Shown in pieces: positions 10,250 through 21,957 of a stretch of 64,000 nt of DNA (positions are counted from its first letter, which is position 1; the number at the start of each line of letters is the position of its first letter). The DNA is from Lentinula raphanica (lineage: Eukaryota; Basidiomycota; Agaricomycetes; Agaricales; Omphalotaceae): contig JANVFP010000002.1 of the NCBI GenBank assembly GCA_027919835.1, positions 806,001 to 870,000 on the forward strand. The letters run 5' to 3'. The notes under the pieces are model-generated. The model was given only the letters and a program-made list of their open reading frames with translations. It was not told the origin of the DNA and did no database searches. Position numbers and translations under genes: made by a program.

Positions 10250-12417
10250 ATGGCCAAAGACGAATTGATTGATGACCGCGTGTCGTTAAATCAATGCCAG
10301 AAAGCTGTCGATGCTCTTCATGCCTATGTATCAGAAGTTGCTGCCAAGAAGGCGGAAACGCAGTTGTTACCAGATGTCGAGCAAGCGTTTTGGTTGACGA
10401 TTGCGTTGAAGAAGCAGCCGCAGGGTTCCAGTCTAAAGGTCTACTCAATGTTCGTCTGTCTATACTCTTTTGGTGATCCATTGAATCCTCACTTCCTTTG
10501 CCACTCTCAGACCAATTGCACACCCCATTGTTGACCCTCGCAAAGAATCTGTCTGCTTGTTCACCAAAGACCCGCAAAGGACGTACAAAGATTTACTCGC
10601 AGACAACAACATCCGCTTCATTTCCAAAGTCATCGACATATCGAAACTGAAAGGGAAATACAAAGCCTTTGATGCGCGTCGCGCGCTGCTGAAGGAACAT
10701 GGTCTGTTCCTTGCAGATGATCGCGTTATTCCTCTTCTTCCAAAACTCCTTGGTTCCAAGTTCTTTCAAGCAAAGAAGTAGGTGAAGTTGATGTTGTACA
10801 TTGATACTTTCTATTGACATTTTCGTTCAAAGGCAACCGCTTCCTGTCAATATCACTCGGAAAAATCTGAAAACTGAGCTAGAGCGTGCAGTCTCTTCAA
10901 CCTATATGCCATCTATTCGTGGCTCTACGTTGTAAGTCTTCTACAGAAATTCACAGGAGCCACTTGGAATTCTGACCCGAGACGTCCTTAGGTCAGTCAG
11001 AGTGGGCAAAATTTCCCAAACCGCTGCTCAGGTCGTTGCCAATATCAAAACCGCATTACCAGTCATCGCTTCAAAAATCAATGGCGGATGGGACAATGTC
11101 CAAAGTATCGGTCTCAAGACGAGTATGAGCGCCTACTTGCCGATCTGGACTTGTTCCTTGGATGATAGTAAAGACGGTCGCTGGGCTTCTCTGGCTGCGG
11201 ATGACGAGGAGGAGAGCGATTTTGAGGGAGATGAGGACGAGGAAGATGATGAAGACGAGGAGGAAGAAGACGAGGAGGAGGATGGGGTAGACGATGTTGA
11301 AGACGTGGGGATGATTGGGGATGACGAAGAGAGTGATTCATCAGGAATAGTACAGAAGATCAAAGCCACAGGGAAGAAGCGTGCGGCAGATCTTGACGGA
11401 GACAACGACGCAGACGAAACTCCGAAGAAGAAGAAGAAGTCCAAAAAGAGCTCCGATGTTTTCAAAGCTGTCGACGAGCCACCAAAATCGCAGAAATCCA
11501 AATCGATCGCATCTGCACCCGCCAAACAAAAGTCTGCGCCTGTATCGACTACGGAAGACGCGTCTACTTCTAAAGTCACGGGTCCCAAGACCTTATCAGA
11601 GTACAACCTTCCTGCTACGAAAAAGGCTCCCACTCCTGCTGAAAAGCCGTCGACCAAACAAAAATCGGCAAAGACGACAGATATTAAAGATACAACACAA
11701 CCCCCTGACTCCTCTGCGCCGAAGAAACAAAAAGGAGAGAAGGAGAAGAAGTCCGCTACTGCTACTACATCCAAGTCTATTTCAGAAATCACGTCTACTC
11801 CAGCAGAATCTGTGCCCGCGCCGGCAAAGAAGACCAAAAAATCTGATGCAGCTGCTCCCGAAGCTGCTTCGCCTACAGCTACCTCTGCCTCTACAACGAA
11901 GAAAACGACAGAGAAAAAGGCGAAGAAAGACGGGTCTGCCGTGGTTGCTGCTGAGGAGAAGAGCGCGTCCAAGAAAGAGAAGAAGAAGAAAGATCTTGCG
12001 TCTCCCGAAGACGTCCCCCAGGAAATCTCTACCGTCGATTCGGACGAAAAGTCGAAGAAGAAGAAGGAAAAGAAGAGTAAATCATCGGATGCGGACGATG
12101 GAATGGCAGCCGTGGTTGTTGCTGAGGAGGAGCATAGCAAGGAGAAAAAGAAGCAGAAGAAAGAAAAGAAAGCGTCGGACGCAAATGCTGCTACCCTGGA
12201 AGGAGATGATGCTATGGATATCGATGCTGAGCATGTATCGGACAAGAAGGCTAAGAAGACTAAAGTTGCTCAGGAAGAGGGTTCAACTGCGTACTCTTTG
12301 AGCAATGACGATCTGAAGCAGAAGAAAAGCAAAGCTCCCGGAGAAAAGAAGAAGAGCAAAGTCGTGAAATCGGATTCTAAGGGAAAGAAGAAATGGGTGA
12401 TACCGGGGCTTTTCTAG
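10250..12417 (+). CDS. Ribosomal L1 domain-containing nucleolar protein (Cic1/Utp30/RSL1D1 family)
   Basis: Four exons (10250-10449, 10511-10777, 10833-10931, 10992-12417) give 663 residues. The first 300 or so form an L1-like RNA-binding fold: FWLTIALKK, then AHPIVDPRKESVCLFTKDPQ, LPKLLGSKFF, KISQTAAQVVANI and NVQSIGLKTS. The remainder is an acidic stretch (Asp/Glu runs around 11205-11330) and then a long Lys/Ala/Ser-rich tail of repeated KKxKK clusters, typical of nucleolar proteins. Family members act in 60S subunit assembly (Cic1/Nsa3) or associate with pre-rRNA. The first intron uses a GTTCGT donor at 10450; the more obvious GT at 10439 would break the frame. The tail is expanded compared with yeast Cic1 (376 residues). 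Long open frames in other phases across the tail are composition artefacts. Confidence 0.9.
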
Positions 12418-12570
12418 GATTGCTATAGTATAATCACTGTCTTTTTCATCCTCCTCGTCTACTCAATCTAGGAATATCGTATCGTTTAGGTAGAATACAT
12501 ACACTTAGCTCGAATTGCATTGTCTATAGCATCGGTACAGCCAGGGTGATTTGAGCGCCTATGTAGTTGA

Positions 12571-13938
12571 ATGTTACACTCGACCACCATCGTCTCTCGT
12601 TCGTCCACCGCCGTACTCTCTCATCTGAATCGAATAAAATCTCAATATGCAACCTCACCTCATACTTTCCTCTTTGCGCTATCAGTCCCGACGCATTCTT
12701 CAGAACTGTCGTCTCTCGTAGACACCCTAATGACCTTTTCTCCTACGAGTTCTCTTGGATGTCTGTCGTCGCCACTTGTCCCTGGGTATATATCCTGCTC
12801 TGTAGCACTTCTGGACCCAAGAAACGCGACTCTTTTTCGCTCAACGATACCAGGTAGGGAACAGACTCAAGTTGGAAGATGGCACGCGTTTCGGCGGAAG
12901 GATGACGGTGAATACAATGATTTCAAGTTGCCAGAAGGAAATTTTGATTGGGAAGATCTCTGGAAGACGACTCGTACGAATCCAAGGCAGCAAATGCCAG
13001 ACGAGTTAACGCGTCTCGACACTGAGTGTGTTAGCTCTGTACTCTACCTCTCAGATCTCTCTCCGGAAGGTCTTTCATCTGTGCTTTCCAGCTCGTTTCC
13101 CAAAGCTAGTCAAGTCAGTGATCTATGTATCGTTTTTGGAACCGTGCTTGCCCTGAGACTTGGATGTGTAGCTCGGTTTGCTGGCTTCATCCACGCCTTT
13201 CATCACCGGTAGGCCTGTGACTCTGTTCCACAATCAGCACATACTCGACAAGGGCGCCGTTGGAGTTGCTTTGACATCACACAAAGCACTGAAATTCCAT
13301 GTCCCGAATGATATCAGACCTCTTGGGAGCGCATTGGAAGTCACAGAGTATGTCCCAATTATTCATCGCGATCTCAATCATTCATCTCCTAGAACAGCTC
13401 AGAAGGAAATCTTGTGAATACACTCAATCTATCCAATCCCACCCAGCTCCTTCTTTCCCGCATCCGTGCTGCAGGGATAGACACAACTTCTTCAAATGCT
13501 ATTACCTTCAAGGACGACACGGAGTTCTATCTCGGCGTCTTACCTCACGATAGTTCTACCCCGTATCAATTACATGCTATCACAGCTGGTGATCCATCTC
13601 GAGGGACCTTATCACTGAACCCCCAAACGATCGCTCCTCCTGTTGGAACCCAAGTACAGTTCTTCCACCGCCCTGTGATGAAAACTCCTTCATTAGGAAC
13701 GTGGCAGGAGTCTGTACGTACCCTGGGTGGTACGGTGGCTTTCACCGCTCTATCAAGTACGGAAGTCATTGAGTCCGGTACCGATGGAGAAGGTGAGGAT
13801 GGTCTGTCTCCATCGACGGCAGGAGGATTGGTTCTGGAGAATCGCTTCATCGTCGGAAGCGATAATGGGGTTGTGATGAAAAGGGCTGGAGAGCATCCGT
13901 GGTCATGTACTGTTCCCGGGTGCATTTCTGAATTGTAA
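12571..13938 (+). CDS. FIST-domain-like protein (FBXO22-related)
   Basis: Three exons (12571-13113, 13172-13347, 13398-13938) give 419 residues. The segment LGLLASSTPFITGRPVTLFHNQHILDKGAVGVAL resembles the FIST region of FBXO22-like proteins, and the C-terminal third (LVLENRFIVGSDNGVVM) fits a FIST_C-type end. No F-box is visible in the N-terminal part. FIST domains are thought to bind small ligands; in FBXO22 they form the substrate-recognition half of a ubiquitin ligase. The family call rests on remembered motif shape. Only 154 bp separate it from the L1-domain gene upstream, on the same strand. The second intron (13348-13397) is closed by AACAG, not by the earlier CTAG, because only the former keeps the frame. 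Confidence 0.6.
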
Positions 13939-14169
13939 CGACATGTTTCATTTTGCGGACAAGTTCTGGTGTCCGAGAAGGAGATGATGGAGAAGCGATA
14001 GATATCAGTTCCTGGTACAGTTCACCGCGAGACAAGGCCAATGTTGACGTTCACTTTTCATTGAGAATGAAGAGTTCCGGTCAAAAATGAATCATGAAGT
14101 TCTGAAATCAAGACAGATAGGATAATAGATGGATAGGCACAGAGGTGATCGTTAATGACCAGTAATGAC

Positions 14170-16267
14170 CTAAATGACGATTTCTTTACGGTCCCTCAAA
14201 TGCCCCTCCCGGTCCAATCTCACTTCGGGAGTACGAAACAGAACATCAATTGCGTACACACCCTCATCCGCTACCTCGATCTTGGTCTGGTTTTCATAAG
14301 CAGGAAGGGCCACATCATTTCTGAACCAAGTGATGAAATATGATTCTTCTTCAGCAAGCGCTCTGAGCTGAACAGAGTCCGACGAATGCGAACCGCGTTC
14401 TGCTAGGTCTAGGCGAAATTGCGCCAGTGGAACGAGTCTTGCTTCTATCGTCACTTTCTTCTCCTTGTCAGCCTTGCTGTCAAGTCCCGCCATTCCACTC
14501 TCTTCCGTGCGCGAGACAATCAAATCGTCTATCAACCTTACCCGACTCAACAGTGCATGCCAAAGACCCTCTAAGCATACACTGCAGAAGTTGGGAGTGG
14601 TGACGATGCGCATGAGGCAGTCTTCATTGGTAGGTCGGTAGGATGTTTCGTTGGCATCGGAAAACCTGTTTCGTTCGAAGCAAGCAAACAGATACCGTGT
14701 TTCAGCAACGAAGAAGACCCAGAAAATACATTTTGAAAACGTACGTGGGGAAGACACCATAATAACCTGGAACTGATATGAACCTTTTGAAACCGTTAGT
14801 CCATGCAAAGCTGTAGGCAATGACCCTTCATTCAACACATACTCTTCCTCTGTTCCAAATTCCAATACCTCCGCACTACACAACTGTGCCTCCCCTTCTC
14901 TATCTTTGTTCACAAGCACAAAGCTAAGTTCATGCTCGCCACCTGCCAAGCCCTCACTTTCCCCGTTGGACATCACGTTCCCGTCTAAATCTACCCAACC
15001 TTGTCCTAACTTGACATCATAATGCCACCGATCCATTCCTAGTCCCACCTTGGGTTTCCATCCCAGGTCTTTTCCATCTAGCTCGACCCGAAGGTCTGAC
15101 TCCTCTGGTAAGCCAGAGAGCGAGAACCGGACAATGTATCGTGGAAATGTCCCGGAGGAAACAAAGGTAGCCTTGAATGGAGATGAAGTATTGAGGAGGG
15201 TCCAAGGATAAATCTGCATCGGCATCACATTGCGTTCGACTCTCGGCGAGGCAAGGTCTGTTGTGCGAGGTGGCGGTGATTTCGGACTCTCTTCAGTATC
15301 CTTTTCGTTTTCTGTCATCCAATGCGCCCATGGCACAGGCTCACTGGTGTTGTGATATGCATTGACGCCAAAATAGGCAAAGCCACCGTCGTATTCCTCC
15401 CCTACGGGGATGATACTATGACCTAGTTCGTGTCGGAGGATTTGCGGTCCATTGAGTATAGACGACGTGATGACGGTGAATCTACCACCAAGACCACCAT
15501 AAAGAGGATCATTACCTATATTAGCGAGGCGAAAGTCGGCCGTCAGAGATAGGAACTATTTCAGGAAGAGAGGCGCTGACCCAAGAGAATTGGGAAATCA
15601 CACTGTTCAGCCATTGAGGTGCATGCCGCATCTGCTACCTGAGGATAAGCATAGTACACTGCGCGAAGTTCGGTTCCGTTGCGATATAAGCCGTAGGGAG
15701 TTCTAAGTGACAAGATAAGAAACCGTTTTGATGAAGCATGAAGCTGGTGCAGATGACTGACTTATTTGGCTTTCCTCCTGTTCCTACGCCACTCTGGAGA
15801 TATCAGGGAATATGGTATCGTTGGTGAGAACGAATGATAGATAACCTGATAGCAGATACTCTCACCTCTTCACTTGCAGTGAATGCTGCCCAGAAGTTCA
15901 TCAAAGGTCTGACGGTGTTGAACGTGGTGTTGCTCGAAACATCTTCTGCGAGACGAAGGGCGTCTTGTATGAACTTGTCTTTCTCTTTTAGAAGATCTGT
16001 GAGGGAAGGATATATTGTTGAAGGTACGATAGTTACTGAAGAAATGAACAACTCACAACCATCCGAAAAGAAAACCAAGTCAACTCGGTTCTTTGCAGGA
16101 CCAGAGACGATCAGTGGATGTATATCCAGCGGAGGAGGATCAACTTCAGATAGAGCGATAGGAGACTGTTCATCGTTGACGGGATATCCTACACCATACG
16201 CGAGGACATTTCCTAGCAATCCTAGCGTCCAAACTCCCAAGAGAGCAGATGTGACCGTGTTTAACAT
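14170..16267 (-). CDS. Secreted metallopeptidase, family M64 (IgA peptidase-like)
   Basis: Exons on the minus strand are 16267-16057, 15996-15866, 15793-15762, 15702-15581 and 15515-14170, totalling 613 codons. An in-frame 75-bp intron with good ends probably lies near 14667-14741, which would make 588 residues. The N terminus is a signal peptide. The core reads NDPLYGGLGG, then NGPQILRHELGHS with the HExxH-type zinc site (HELGH), then PVGEEYDGGFAYFGVN, where the third ligand is expected. A Cys-containing RPTNEDCLMR segment and FCSVCLEGLW follow, as in other fungal M64 proteins. It should act outside the cell as an endopeptidase. The 32-nt third exon is unusually short. Its start faces that of the AtuA-like gene across 283 bp. 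Confidence 0.88.
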
Positions 16268-16550
16268 GAAAGTAGGAAGAAGAGAAGATTATGAGCAGCG
16301 AGTGGGACCTGCTCTTTTGCTTCTTCGCTGAATTCCCGGATGTTATCGTAAAATCGCTGGCACTCATGATTCACGGTCAAGACGAAGAACGCTCGGCAGG
16401 GTTCGGCGCCGGACCGCTTCCAAAATGGTTTGATACTTTCACACGCTCGCCTTTTTGTTTTCTCCTCGGAAATTTTGGAGTTTTGAATATCAAGCTCTGG
16501 CAACATAATGGCCCAGTCATTTGCCCTAACAAAGCATTGTAATGCTTACT
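16268..16550. promoter_or_regulatory. 283-bp bidirectional promoter region
   Basis: The start codons of the M64 gene (minus) and the AtuA-like gene (plus) face outward from this segment, so both promoters share it. No strong TATA box was seen. Confidence 0.6.
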
Positions 16551-19033
16551 ATGATTCCACGAAGACCAATCAGGATAGGCAACTCGTATGTTCCTTATTT
16601 CTGAATCCCTGCACTCGAGAATAACCACTGCGCTTCTCCAGCTCAGGCGCAATTGGAGATGGTCCTGACCAGCTATATAGGCTCACCACCGAGGGTCCCA
16701 TCGATGCTATATTCAGTGACTATCTTGCTGAAGTGAACATACCCTGGAGAGCCCTTGAAGTGAGTTTATAGCCTCTATGTCAGTCCTGATGATTAAGTAC
16801 TCCATCGTGCCTCAGATGAGCGAGCATCCAGAACTTGGTTACGAACAATCCCCTCTAATCCAACTGCGTTGGGAAAGCGCTGCAGAGCAAATCGTGAACC
16901 GCGGAATCAAATGGGTCCATGATGGCGGCGCTTTGAATCCTCGAGGCTTGTACGAGGAGATTAAGAAAGTCTTGGATTCCAAAGGTCTTTTAGGCAAAAC
17001 GAAACTTGCTTGGGTCGAAGGGGACAACGTTATCGACACCGTGAAAGCGAATCTTGCGCCAGGACAAACCGCGGCGAAAGTCTATCCACATTTGGATATT
17101 CCGGGGCAAACACTGAACGATGCATTCAGTAAGGAGGGGGATGTGGACCAGATCTTGAGTGCAAATGCTTATGGTAAGGCAACTCCTGGCGAAATGGTAC
17201 ACGATCTCAGAAATAATCTGACCCAATGTTAGTTGGCTTGCGAGGAATTCTTGCCGCACTCGAAGCAGGTGCTCAGATCATTGTCTGTGGTAGAGTCTGT
17301 GATGCCTCGCCGGTCATGGCCCTCGCTGCTTGGTGCATTACATCCTTGCAAAGCCTTGCGTCCCATGATGCTAATTCTAATTGTAGGTGGCACGGGTGGT
17401 CTTTGACCGACTGGGACCGACTAGCTGGTAGTCTTGTCGCAGGGCATATCACCGAGTGCGGGCCTGTAAGCCAGTCCCTCCTTCAACTCTTTTACTGCGA
17501 ATGTCCTCTCACTCATCCTTGTTCAGTACACAACCGGCGGGAATTTCTGTGACTTTTGTAACCTCTTCCCGGACCCGGGCTCACCTGAATCCAAATTCTA
17601 CGACTTGGGATATCCCATCATCGAGCTCGCTCACGATGGAACATGTATGATAACCCAACACCCTGGCTCTAATGGTGCTGTCACAGAAGATACTGTGACT
17701 GCTCAGCTGGTGTATGAAATTCAGGGCCCAAAGTATCTCAACCCCGACGTCACTGCGAACCTTGAGAATGTCCATGTTGAAGCATTTTCAGGTGAGAAGA
17801 ACAAAGTTAGGGTATGGGGTATCACAGGATCACCACCTCCGCCGACGACCAAACTCGCGGTGTGCTCCATTGGTGGGTATCAGGCGGAGATGTCACTCTT
17901 TGCAGTAGGGTTGAATATTAGAGAGAAGTATGAAAGCTGGAAGATGCAAGTGAGCCCTTTCATTACATTACTGTGCCAGATGCCAGATGTATAAACCTTG
18001 GCTTACACGGTGTAGGTTATGAGGAAGATCGACCCTTCAAAATTCTTGAAGATAGCTATTGACCTTTATGGTTACGGCCTTCACTCGATACCCCCGTCCG
18101 AGGATTCTAATTCGGGCTTCCGACGAAATAACACTACCAAGAACTTCGATCCCCAGTCGCAGAAGGAGTGTACAGCTATGATTCGACACTTTGTACAGGC
18201 GGAGACGAAAGATGTGATCACACAATTCATGAACTCTTTCTTCACAATGGGAATGGCAGGATATCCGGGGCTTTGCACGTAAGTGCCAGGCTGCACTGAG
18301 AGTTCAAATATGCTCAGAACCTTCTGTTCTGTTCTAGGAGTCTAGATAGTCGCACTGGAGTCCCAAAGCCGTTTATCAAGTATATCCCTGCGGTCATCTC
18401 TCAGCAAGACGTATCAATGCGGGTCCATGTTGGCAATGGTACCATCGGACATGCTCCGGATGCTCCTCAAACTATTGTCATTCCAACCATCCAAGAAGAA
18501 CACACAGAGCCTTTCCTTGGTCAGGTTTCTTACGACCCGCAGGATACGAAGGATCTAGCTGATTTTGGACCAACATTACGCGTTCCTCTTGGTAGGCCAT
18601 CATTGTCCTCGGAATCCATTATTCGATGGCATATCCTAATGTTAATACAGGAACCCTCGTTCTTGCACGGTCGGGTGACAAAGGTGGAAACGCTAACGTC
18701 GGATTTTGGGTCCGTAACGAAGATTCAGAAGCGTGGCCCTGGCTTCGGTCGCTACTAACGATTGACAAGCTAAGAGCACTATTAGGCAAGGATGCCTATC
18801 CCAGCCATGCTCACGACCTAACTTCGAATTCCAATCTTCAACCATACAAGATAACCCGATTCGAGATGCCTCATATCCGGGCAGTGCATTTTGTCATCTT
18901 TGGAATCCTGGAAGATGGAGTGAGCTCTTCAAGTTTGGTCGATCCGCTCGGAAAGAGTGTTGGTGAGTTCTTGAGAGCGAGGGAGATTGATGTGCCAGAG
19001 AAATTTCTGAGGAGAAGTGGGTCGAGTATCTGA
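16551..19033 (+). CDS. AtuA/DUF1446 family protein with C-terminal AtuA-like domain
   Basis: Nine exons (16551-16585, 16642-16759, 16816-17173, 17233-17332, 17387-17465, 17527-17949, 18016-18278, 18338-18591, 18651-19033) give 670 residues. The N-terminal DUF1446 part starts RRPIRIGNSSGAIGDGPDQL, with DAIFSDYLAEV and VHDGGALNPRGLYEEI, and continues through GRVCDASPVMALAAWWHGW and YTTGGNFCDFCNLF. The C-terminal part begins GTLVLARSGDKGGNANVGFWVR, the hallmark of the AtuA-like ferredoxin-fold domain. In Pseudomonas, AtuA belongs to the acyclic terpene utilisation locus; the reaction of the fungal form is not known to me. The first coding exon is 35 nt and begins at the only suitable ATG (16551). 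Confidence 0.88.
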
Positions 19034-19492
19034 TGATATCTATGTAATGCGCTGGGATTCAAATGTTTTCAATGAAGTTACTCTCTGGCCAGTGGCTAGA
19101 CTTCGAAATAGGAGTTAATAAACGTCAAGCGCCTGTGGCTTTGGGCGCTACCAGCAGGCGTTTAGCGCGTATGTCACAACGTGTCAGTTGCACCCAGATT
19201 GCACCAACTCTACATCAGCTCCCTGTCCCCGACTACCACCACTGTCTCTTGGTCTCTCAAAGGCGGAGTCATGCGATACAAATTCGAATCATTGATACCG
19301 CTCCTTGGGTGTGCTGAACGACCAATGTCGTCCTCTTGCTCATAGTCACGATATCGATGTTGTAACGAACATGTGCAGTGAAGCATCCACTCACCTCGTG
19401 GGTATGGGATCAAAGTTAAAATGAAAGCCTCGTTGAACTCTAGCAGCACTAAGTACAAGCTCATCTACATCCAAACTCCTCCTCCCTGTCGG
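19034..19492. other. Intergenic, 459 bp
   Basis: It lies between two plus-strand genes. An in-frame upstream ATG at 19421 could extend the kinase-like protein by 24 residues; the downstream ATG is preferred because it starts directly at the hydrophobic anchor. Confidence 0.4.
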
Positions 19493-21132
19493 ATGCTACC
19501 CTCCACTGCGGCTGCTGCTTTAGCATCAGGCCTTCTTGTCGCTTTTTGGCTTGTCTTTCGAAGATCAACCCCTACCGAATCGGATTCTGAACAAATCTCA
19601 CTCCATTCTCTCAGGAAAAAGGTGCGCACTGCATATTGTTGACAGAAAGATACATCCTGATCCTGGACGACTCTCGTTTTTCTGATCACAGCTTCCTAAA
19701 GACTTGACCGATTGGCGGACGCATACGCGATATATCACGTCTTGGAACCATCTACGCCGATTTCTCGCAGGTTATGGGTATAAGCTGTGGTCTTTTGACC
19801 CGTTGAGTCCTTCAACCCCGGGAATCTTGGTACCTCCAGGGCGGGAGTATGGTAGCCCCAGTGGGTTCCTGTACGCCCCTTCACAGATCATTCCCAGATC
19901 ACCTCTGAGTCCTCAAGAGGATAAGAGTCTGTCACCATTCGCTCAGGGTCTAGTTCCAGGTCCAGAGCTGGGATCGAGTAGAATAGCCATTCCCGTACGT
20001 CGCCATTGATTTACAATCCGGTAACGTTGTTGACGCGCCACGGCTTCGTTTACTCTTTCCCAGAGACGTATCCTATGGCCCGCGCGTCATGACCATGGGG
20101 ACGTCGTGATACGCGTATTATCCGTGGATGGAGACGGTCTACGTCCGCTCAAGATTCTGCGTCAGATAGCTACCGCCCCCGAGGCTTTGAATCGATCGAA
20201 TCATACTCTTCCACTTTTACGCGAGATTGTGTTGGAAGATATAATATTGGGAGTCTTCCCCCGTGTAACAGTCAGTCTGGCGGAAGTTTTCGTTCCCAGT
20301 AACGTGTCTTATGTTGCTGAGATGGATATGTTGGAGATATTCGCGCAATGTTTGGAGGTGTGTGTTCGACCTGGTTCCGTCTTTTGTCCGCCTAAGGTCT
20401 TCTAGGCTTTAGACTTTCTTCATCAGAATCTCATCGCTCACCTTGTAAGTCAAATTCTGTGTTCTCTTCATTTCGTGTTGATTCATGGACTACGCATCAC
20501 CTAGAACGTTACTTTCGACAACTTCCTCGTCGATTTCCCGCCTTTCTCGCATCCCGAAGCTCGCCCTCTCACAGGAAAATCGCGGGTGTATATTACCAAC
20601 CTGGACCGGGCCAAATCTTTCATCCCAAGTACGCCTATTTCTGAGCGTTACTGTCTAGGGGAATATTTCTTCCTGCATTATCCTCAAGAAGGTCAAGAGA
20701 AACCTGAGCCTGCGAAAGAAACTTTCCTAGCTCGAAAGCGGGCGCTGGAAAATGCGCAAGAGAGTCATAAGGAGCAGGTGGCTATCCAGAAGGTGTTCAA
20801 GCTGAAGCCTCCGGAGATTGTGGACATTCGTAGTCGGTTTTCACCTTTCGCTGTGGACTGTTGGCAGCTCGCATCCGGTGTCCTTTCCTTGGAACCAGAG
20901 ACTTCTAGAGATGTGGTTCAACCTGGTTTTACAATGGTTCGTATTCGCACTATGATTTTGAACTGTTTGTTAGGAGACGGAAATCTCATTCGTGTTTTGT
21001 TTTGTTCTCATGGACGTCTAGATGGAACCTGTTCATGAGCTCTTTCGCACCATGGCATCAGAAGATCCGACATGCAGACCTTCAGCTTCTGATGCTCTCA
21101 CCAGTTTACAAAACATACTTTATCCAGCCTGA
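19493..21132 (+). CDS. Membrane-anchored protein kinase-like protein, catalytic residues altered
   Basis: Six exons (19493-19621, 19692-19994, 20064-20357, 20406-20444, 20505-20936, 21022-21132) give 435 residues. The N terminus has a hydrophobic anchor (ASGLLVAFWLVFRRS). The body follows the layout of a fungal kinase-like family: a VVIRVLSVDG strand where the ATP-binding lysine is expected, EIFAQCLEALDFLHQNLIAHL, a catalytic-loop equivalent HLNVTFDNFLVDF, ITNLDRAK in place of the DFG segment, and DPTCRPSASDAL at the end of the C-lobe. Arg replaces the usual strand-3 Lys, and the HxD aspartate is Asn, so it looks like a pseudokinase. No substrate or partner can be inferred. Confidence 0.75.
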
Positions 21133-21957
21133 ATTTGGTTTCACAGATTGACTTCTTGAACCAGTGGCCAAGATATACCTACTAGTATGGCGCGGGTCGG
21201 ACATCATTGAGGATATTATTTACTATTTATGCCTAAGTTACTCATTATTCGTTGTATCTCGAGAAGTTGTTCACTAGCGACTAGTACTTAGTACTACGAG
21301 CACTACCAGGTTGTTTTGGTCCAGAAGTAACAACGTTATTAGGTAGGAGAGACCTGAGAATCGGAAAGGGAGAAGGCAGTCACTAATCTTCACCGGGGAT
21401 AGTCTATTTTAACGGAATTCGACAAAGATCTTTGCCAGAAGAGCCAGAGGAGATACTAGCTGATACTAGCCGTAAAGTTGAGAACTTCAATCATAAGTAG
21501 GCTGGAGTTACCGGTTAGGGCCGGAAGCTTGGACTTTGATATCGTTGATGGAAGTGGTTAGGGGAGTTCTTGTGGAAGCATGTTTTAAGAGAGTGGAGGA
21601 TGCCAGATGGTCGAAGAAGCTCCGAGGGTGCTACTCCAACTTCTTGTAGGAGAATGACAGGTCTCCTTTGAGCTTTCTCAGTTATGGAGAGGAAGTCAGC
21701 CCAGGTGCCGAAGATGCCGGCGTGGTCGCCGGATTTAGCCTACATATTCCCACGACTGAGGAAGGTCAATGGAGCTAAACGCTCAATCTTATTACTCGAT
21801 GTTCCTTTCAACCACTTCTTTCTTCTCCTTCTTATAGTTGTCGCTTTTTATACCTCTCTTTTCTTGACGCGTCGCATCTTTAAGGCTTGCTGCTGTTTTC
21901 CAACTCTTGACTCTCTCTCTTCCCTCACACTTTGGATCAGGACTCGACTGCGAGAGA
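21133..21957. other. Intergenic, 825 bp
   Basis: No motif-bearing frame. A plus-strand frame at 21684-22010 overlaps the first exon of the next gene in another phase and is treated as chance. A T/C-rich stretch just before 21958 suits a fungal leader. Confidence 0.45.

Noticed and set aside
10439..10511. Apparent one-base frameshift in the L1-domain gene between the first and second exon
   Set aside because: It arises only if the obvious GT at 10439 is used as donor. The GT at 10450 (GTTCGT) with the acceptor at 10510 keeps the frame and gives a K-V-Y-S-I-P-I-A-H-P junction of the expected length.
11133..12301. Very long open frames on the minus strand (370 codons) and in another plus phase (306 codons)
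   Set aside because: They are by-products of the AAG/GAA-rich coding of the Lys/Glu tail of the L1-domain protein; their translations are Ser/Phe or Arg/Leu monotony.
14170..15336. Possible independent gene starting at an internal methionine near 15336
   Set aside because: The frame is the last exon of the M64 gene; the HELGH zinc site and signal peptide lie upstream and splice into it.
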